In this document: piece by piece, positions 61,771 through 64,000 of the stretch
How positions within the stretch are numbered: position 1 is the stretch's first letter
Layout of the letters: each line of letters begins with the position of its first letter
Source of the DNA: Sphaerisporangium corydalis
GTDB lineage: Bacteria; Actinomycetota; Actinomycetes; Streptosporangiales; Streptosporangiaceae
Assembly: GCF_025506355.1 (NCBI RefSeq)
Contig: NZ_JANZYP010000043.1
Coordinates: 1-64,000, forward strand
Length of the DNA: 64,000 bases
Reading direction: 5' to 3'
Notes under the pieces: model-generated
Seen by the model: only the letters and a program-made list of their open reading frames with translations
Database searches by the model: none
What the model was told of the DNA's origin: nothing
Program-made: the position numbers and the translations under genes

Positions 61771-62820
61771 TCAGTAGGGCAGCGTGTAGCGGGCGAAGCG
61801 CGGTGTGACGTAGGGCGACTTGAACTTCGGGTAGGCGACCGTCGAGATGTCTCCGTCGGAGGTGTAGCGGTCCTCGGGGTGGGCGTTCAGCCAGTCGAGC
61901 CAGGCCGTCGAGCAGAAGCGGGCGCAGTCGCCGACCTTGTCCATCGCCCTGATCCGCGGGATGCCGAGCGGGTCGAAGTCCTTGCTGAAGGGTGAGGCCC
62001 CGGGGGTGTACCCCGCCAGGAACACGCCGGTGTAGTCGTATCGCACGTCCCCCGCCCCGCCGCGGATCGCCCACGTCTTGGTGCTCGGCTGGTTGCCGTA
62101 CGGCAGCGCGAGCGTGGACGGGGTGTCCTTGATCAGCGAGGTGATCAGCTTGTGGCCCGCGGTGATCTGCTCGGTGACCTGCTCCTTGGACCGGCCGCGC
62201 AGGTTGAGGTGGTCGCGCGTGTGGTTGCCGATGTCGAAGTTATTGTCGTGCAGCCAGCCGAGGACCTGTGCCTGGGCCTCGGGCCCGAACGTGCCGAACA
62301 TGTCCTTGATCACGTAGAAGGTGGCCACCGGCCGGAAGCCCGGGTGCTTGCGGGACACGTCCAGCAGGATGCCGACGGCGGTGTCCGGCTTGGGGGCGCC
62401 GGTGCCGTCGAGGGTGAGCTGCGAGGGCGAGGAGTCGTCGAAGGTGAGCACGACGGGGTGGGTGCCGGCCGGGATGGCGATCTTCCCGGTGGTGTACTCC
62501 CTGGCCGTGATGGGGACGTAGCCGTCCTTGGCCAGCCGTTCGAGTTCGGTGCGGAACTGCTGCGGGGTCCGGTCGTCGGTGCCCGCCGGCTTGGCCACGA
62601 CCCGGTGGTACATCAGCACCGGTATCTGGCCGAGCTCGTTGGCCTTGACCTTGGCCGCCCGCGCGGCCGCCGCCTTACGCGTGTCCTGCGCCTTGTCCGG
62701 CTTGGCCGAGTTGTGCGCGGCCGGCTGTGCCACGACCTTGGTCTGCCCGTCCATGCACCCGGCCAGCGCCAGCACGCTCAGCGACAGCAATCCGATGCCA
62801 CGTACCCCGAAGCCCCCCAT
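61771..62820 (-). CDS. Lipoprotein polysaccharide deacetylase
   Basis: A 349-residue lipoprotein with lipobox LALAGCMDG and a NodB domain: VLMYHRVV, catalytic/metal LTFDDSS, DIGNHTRDHLNL (HxxxDH metal motif) and LALPYG. It removes acetyl from surface or wall polysaccharide outside the cell. The segment between LTFDD and NH is longer than in short family members. ATG 62820 follows GGGGGGG; a TTG at 62835 is also in frame. Confidence 0.92.
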   Translation of the reverse strand: MGGFGVRGIGLLSLSVLALAGCMDGQTKVVAQPAAHNSAKPDKAQDTRKAAAARAAKVKANELGQIPVLMYHRVVAKPAGTDDRTPQQFRTELERLAKDGYVPITAREYTTGKIAIPAGTHPVVLTFDDSSPSQLTLDGTGAPKPDTAVGILLDVSRKHPGFRPVATFYVIKDMFGTFGPEAQAQVLGWLHDNNFDIGNHTRDHLNLRGRSKEQVTEQITAGHKLITSLIKDTPSTLALPYGNQPSTKTWAIRGGAGDVRYDYTGVFLAGYTPGASPFSKDFDPLGIPRIRAMDKVGDCARFCSTAWLDWLNAHPEDRYTSDGDISTVAYPKFKSPYVTPRFARYTLPY

Positions 62821-62997
62821 GGCCCCCCCAACCAACCCGAGGAATGAGATACGGGTCTCCTACCCCTCTGACCTGCGACTTCCACCCATGATGGGAGGAA
62901 CGACGGCCAAGGCTGCCACCGTATTCCGCATTTATCGGCATCAGCGCCGTATCACGCTATGTAGCGAAATAGAGAAGCCGGGTGGGCTTCGCGTGGG
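62821..62997. other. Intergenic region before the deacetylase gene
   Basis: 177 bp with AT-richer patches around 62920-62970. It should hold the deacetylase promoter (minus strand). No gene or clear operator was recognised. Confidence 0.5.
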
Positions 62998-64000
62998 TCA
63001 CTTCGTGGTCTCGCCCGCGCGGGCGCGGATGCCGGTGAGGCGGCGGAAGATGTCCCACCAGAACGGGGCGCCGAACAGCAGGGCGAAGAAGGTGATGAGG
63101 AAACCGGGCCAGTGGCCGGGGCTGATCAGGCGGTGCAGCCACTCGCCGCCGTTCCACGTCCACGTGGGGCTGCCGTTCTCCGGGATGCGCACCGACACCG
63201 GCGCGTTCCCCACGATCTGCACGAACGCGGGCGCCGACAGCACCTCGGTCACGCAGCCGTACGGGTCGGCGGGATGGTCGGGGCACTTGTCGCGCAGCGC
63301 GGGCAGCGTCTGCGCCCCGCCGTCGGCCGTGGCCGCCACCTGGGCGCGGATCGCGTTGTCGGTGAGGATCGCCCGGCCGTACTCCAGCGAGTCCATGCTG
63401 AACACCAGCGTGAGCACCAGGCCGAGCGCGGCGATGACCCACCGCACGTAGCGGCGGTACAGCATCGTGAGGCGCTGCATCTCGCCGTCGAACCAGTCCT
63501 CCACGCCCTTGCGGAACGCCTCCAGGTCGCCGTGCGCGGCGTCCCAGACGCCCTTCAGGGGCCCGTAGAGGGGGCTGCCGTCGGCCTTGAGCCTGTCCAG
63601 CAGGGCGGGCACGCCGCCCTCGCTGGTGACGATCTCCATCATCGCCACCGCGAACCGCCCGGGCGGGATCGAGGCGATGCTCGTCTTCCCGGACTTGCCG
63701 TGGTCGATCTCGCGGAGCCGCTCGTACAGCCGCCCGGCCCACGTCTTGGCCGTGCTGTCGACCGGCGGCGGCAGCGGGCTGAACGCCGGCCGCGCGTCCT
63801 TGCTGAAGGGCAGCCGCGCGAAGACCTCGCCGATCGAGCTCGGGATCCAGGACCGTTTGCCCCGCACCCCGTCGAGCGTGTCGGTGAGATAGGCCCACAG
63901 GAACTTGCTGCGGATGCCGAGCAGCCGCACCAGGCCCTCGTTCACGCCGCTGACGAGCAGCGAGAACAGCAGGAACGCCAGGACCAGGCCGATGGCCAGG
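62998..64000 (-). CDS. Membrane protein of unknown function (5' end outside window)
   Basis: The frame is open to the window edge. The first visible residues (LAIGLVLAFLLFSLLVSGVNEG) form a membrane segment before the GTG at 63945, so the gene starts beyond 64000. At least 334 residues: soluble segment, membrane segment (WVIAALGLVLTLVFSM), a soluble loop with two cysteines (DKCPDHPADPYGCV), and a last hydrophobic segment (GFLITFFALLFGAPFWWDIF). It resembles large hypothetical membrane proteins of actinobacteria recalled without function. Not recognised further. Confidence 0.8.
   Translation of the reverse strand, partial: LAIGLVLAFLLFSLLVSGVNEGLVRLLGIRSKFLWAYLTDTLDGVRGKRSWIPSSIGEVFARLPFSKDARPAFSPLPPPVDSTAKTWAGRLYERLREIDHGKSGKTSIASIPPGRFAVAMMEIVTSEGGVPALLDRLKADGSPLYGPLKGVWDAAHGDLEAFRKGVEDWFDGEMQRLTMLYRRYVRWVIAALGLVLTLVFSMDSLEYGRAILTDNAIRAQVAATADGGAQTLPALRDKCPDHPADPYGCVTEVLSAPAFVQIVGNAPVSVRIPENGSPTWTWNGGEWLHRLISPGHWPGFLITFFALLFGAPFWWDIFRRLTGIRARAGETTK

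Noticed and set aside
1-64000. tRNA, rRNA, insertion sequence, integrase or phage genes
   Set aside because: None recognised on either strand; no terminal repeats or att-like duplications seen by eye.

Overview
The window is chromosomal DNA from a high-GC actinobacterium. Codon third positions are almost all G or C, GTG starts are common, and several genes carry a -10-like hexamer placed 6-8 nt before the start codon (leaderless pattern). The gene set (actinobacterial QcrCAB/CtaCDEF, PimB mannosyltransferase, AdoK-type adenosine kinase, DUF4191, DUF3043, PspA/PspAA/PspAB, GlnR-type box at glnA) fits Streptosporangiales or a near relative. This placement is from recalled family knowledge, not from a search. 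From memory, gene order is partly shared with the Mycobacterium tuberculosis segment Rv2188c to Rv2220: pimB, NlpC/P60, exonuclease-UvrC hybrid, trpD, ctaE-qcrCAB, ctaF/D/C, adoK, HesB protein, cobS, pepB, dlaT, TIGR01777, lipB, lipA, DUF4191, RDD, glnA.

Layout. 1-7 kb: 3' part of a Nik1-like hybrid histidine kinase with tandem HAMP repeats, then a translationally coupled minus-strand trio (secreted metallopeptidase, M48 protease, PimB). 7-15 kb: a secreted NlpC/P60 hydrolase behind a clear ydaO-type c-di-AMP riboswitch and a Crp-type promoter; an ArsR-MFS pair; a second NlpC/P60 protein; a NYN-domain protein; a phosphotransferase; a small secreted protein. 15-28 kb: exonuclease-GIY-YIG hybrid, RAM-domain protein, trpD, a degenerate receiver protein, and the respiratory core (ctaE-qcrC-qcrA-qcrB on plus, ctaC-ctaD-ctaF on minus) around an L,D-transpeptidase. 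28-33 kb: a cysteine desulfurase plus TusA pair, adenosine kinase, an A-type Fe-S carrier and quinolinate synthase. 33-46 kb: a block not in the mycobacterial order as I recall it: SIMPL protein, Ser/Thr kinase with extracellular propeller, MprF-like protein, Psp operon, aldo/keto reductase, cobU-cobS, and a GntR/DUF1648 pair. 46-61 kb: pepA, lpdA, sucB, epimerase, peptidase E, lipB, lipA, an inserted family 3 glycosidase, DUF4191, methyltransferase, RDD protein and glnA. 61-64 kb: two very small proteins, a lipoprotein polysaccharide deacetylase and a membrane protein cut by the window edge.

The genes work together around three themes. The bcc-aa3 respiratory chain is encoded in two operons. 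Fe-S and lipoate maturation supplies it and central carbon metabolism (desulfurase/TusA, ErpA-like carrier, NadA, LipA/LipB, SucB, Lpd). Envelope building and stress response is the third (PimB, two NlpC/P60 proteins, L,D-transpeptidase, deacetylase, Psp, MprF-like). Ten start/stop overlaps of the ATGA/GTGA type show tight translational coupling. No tRNA, rRNA, CRISPR array, insertion sequence or phage gene was seen.
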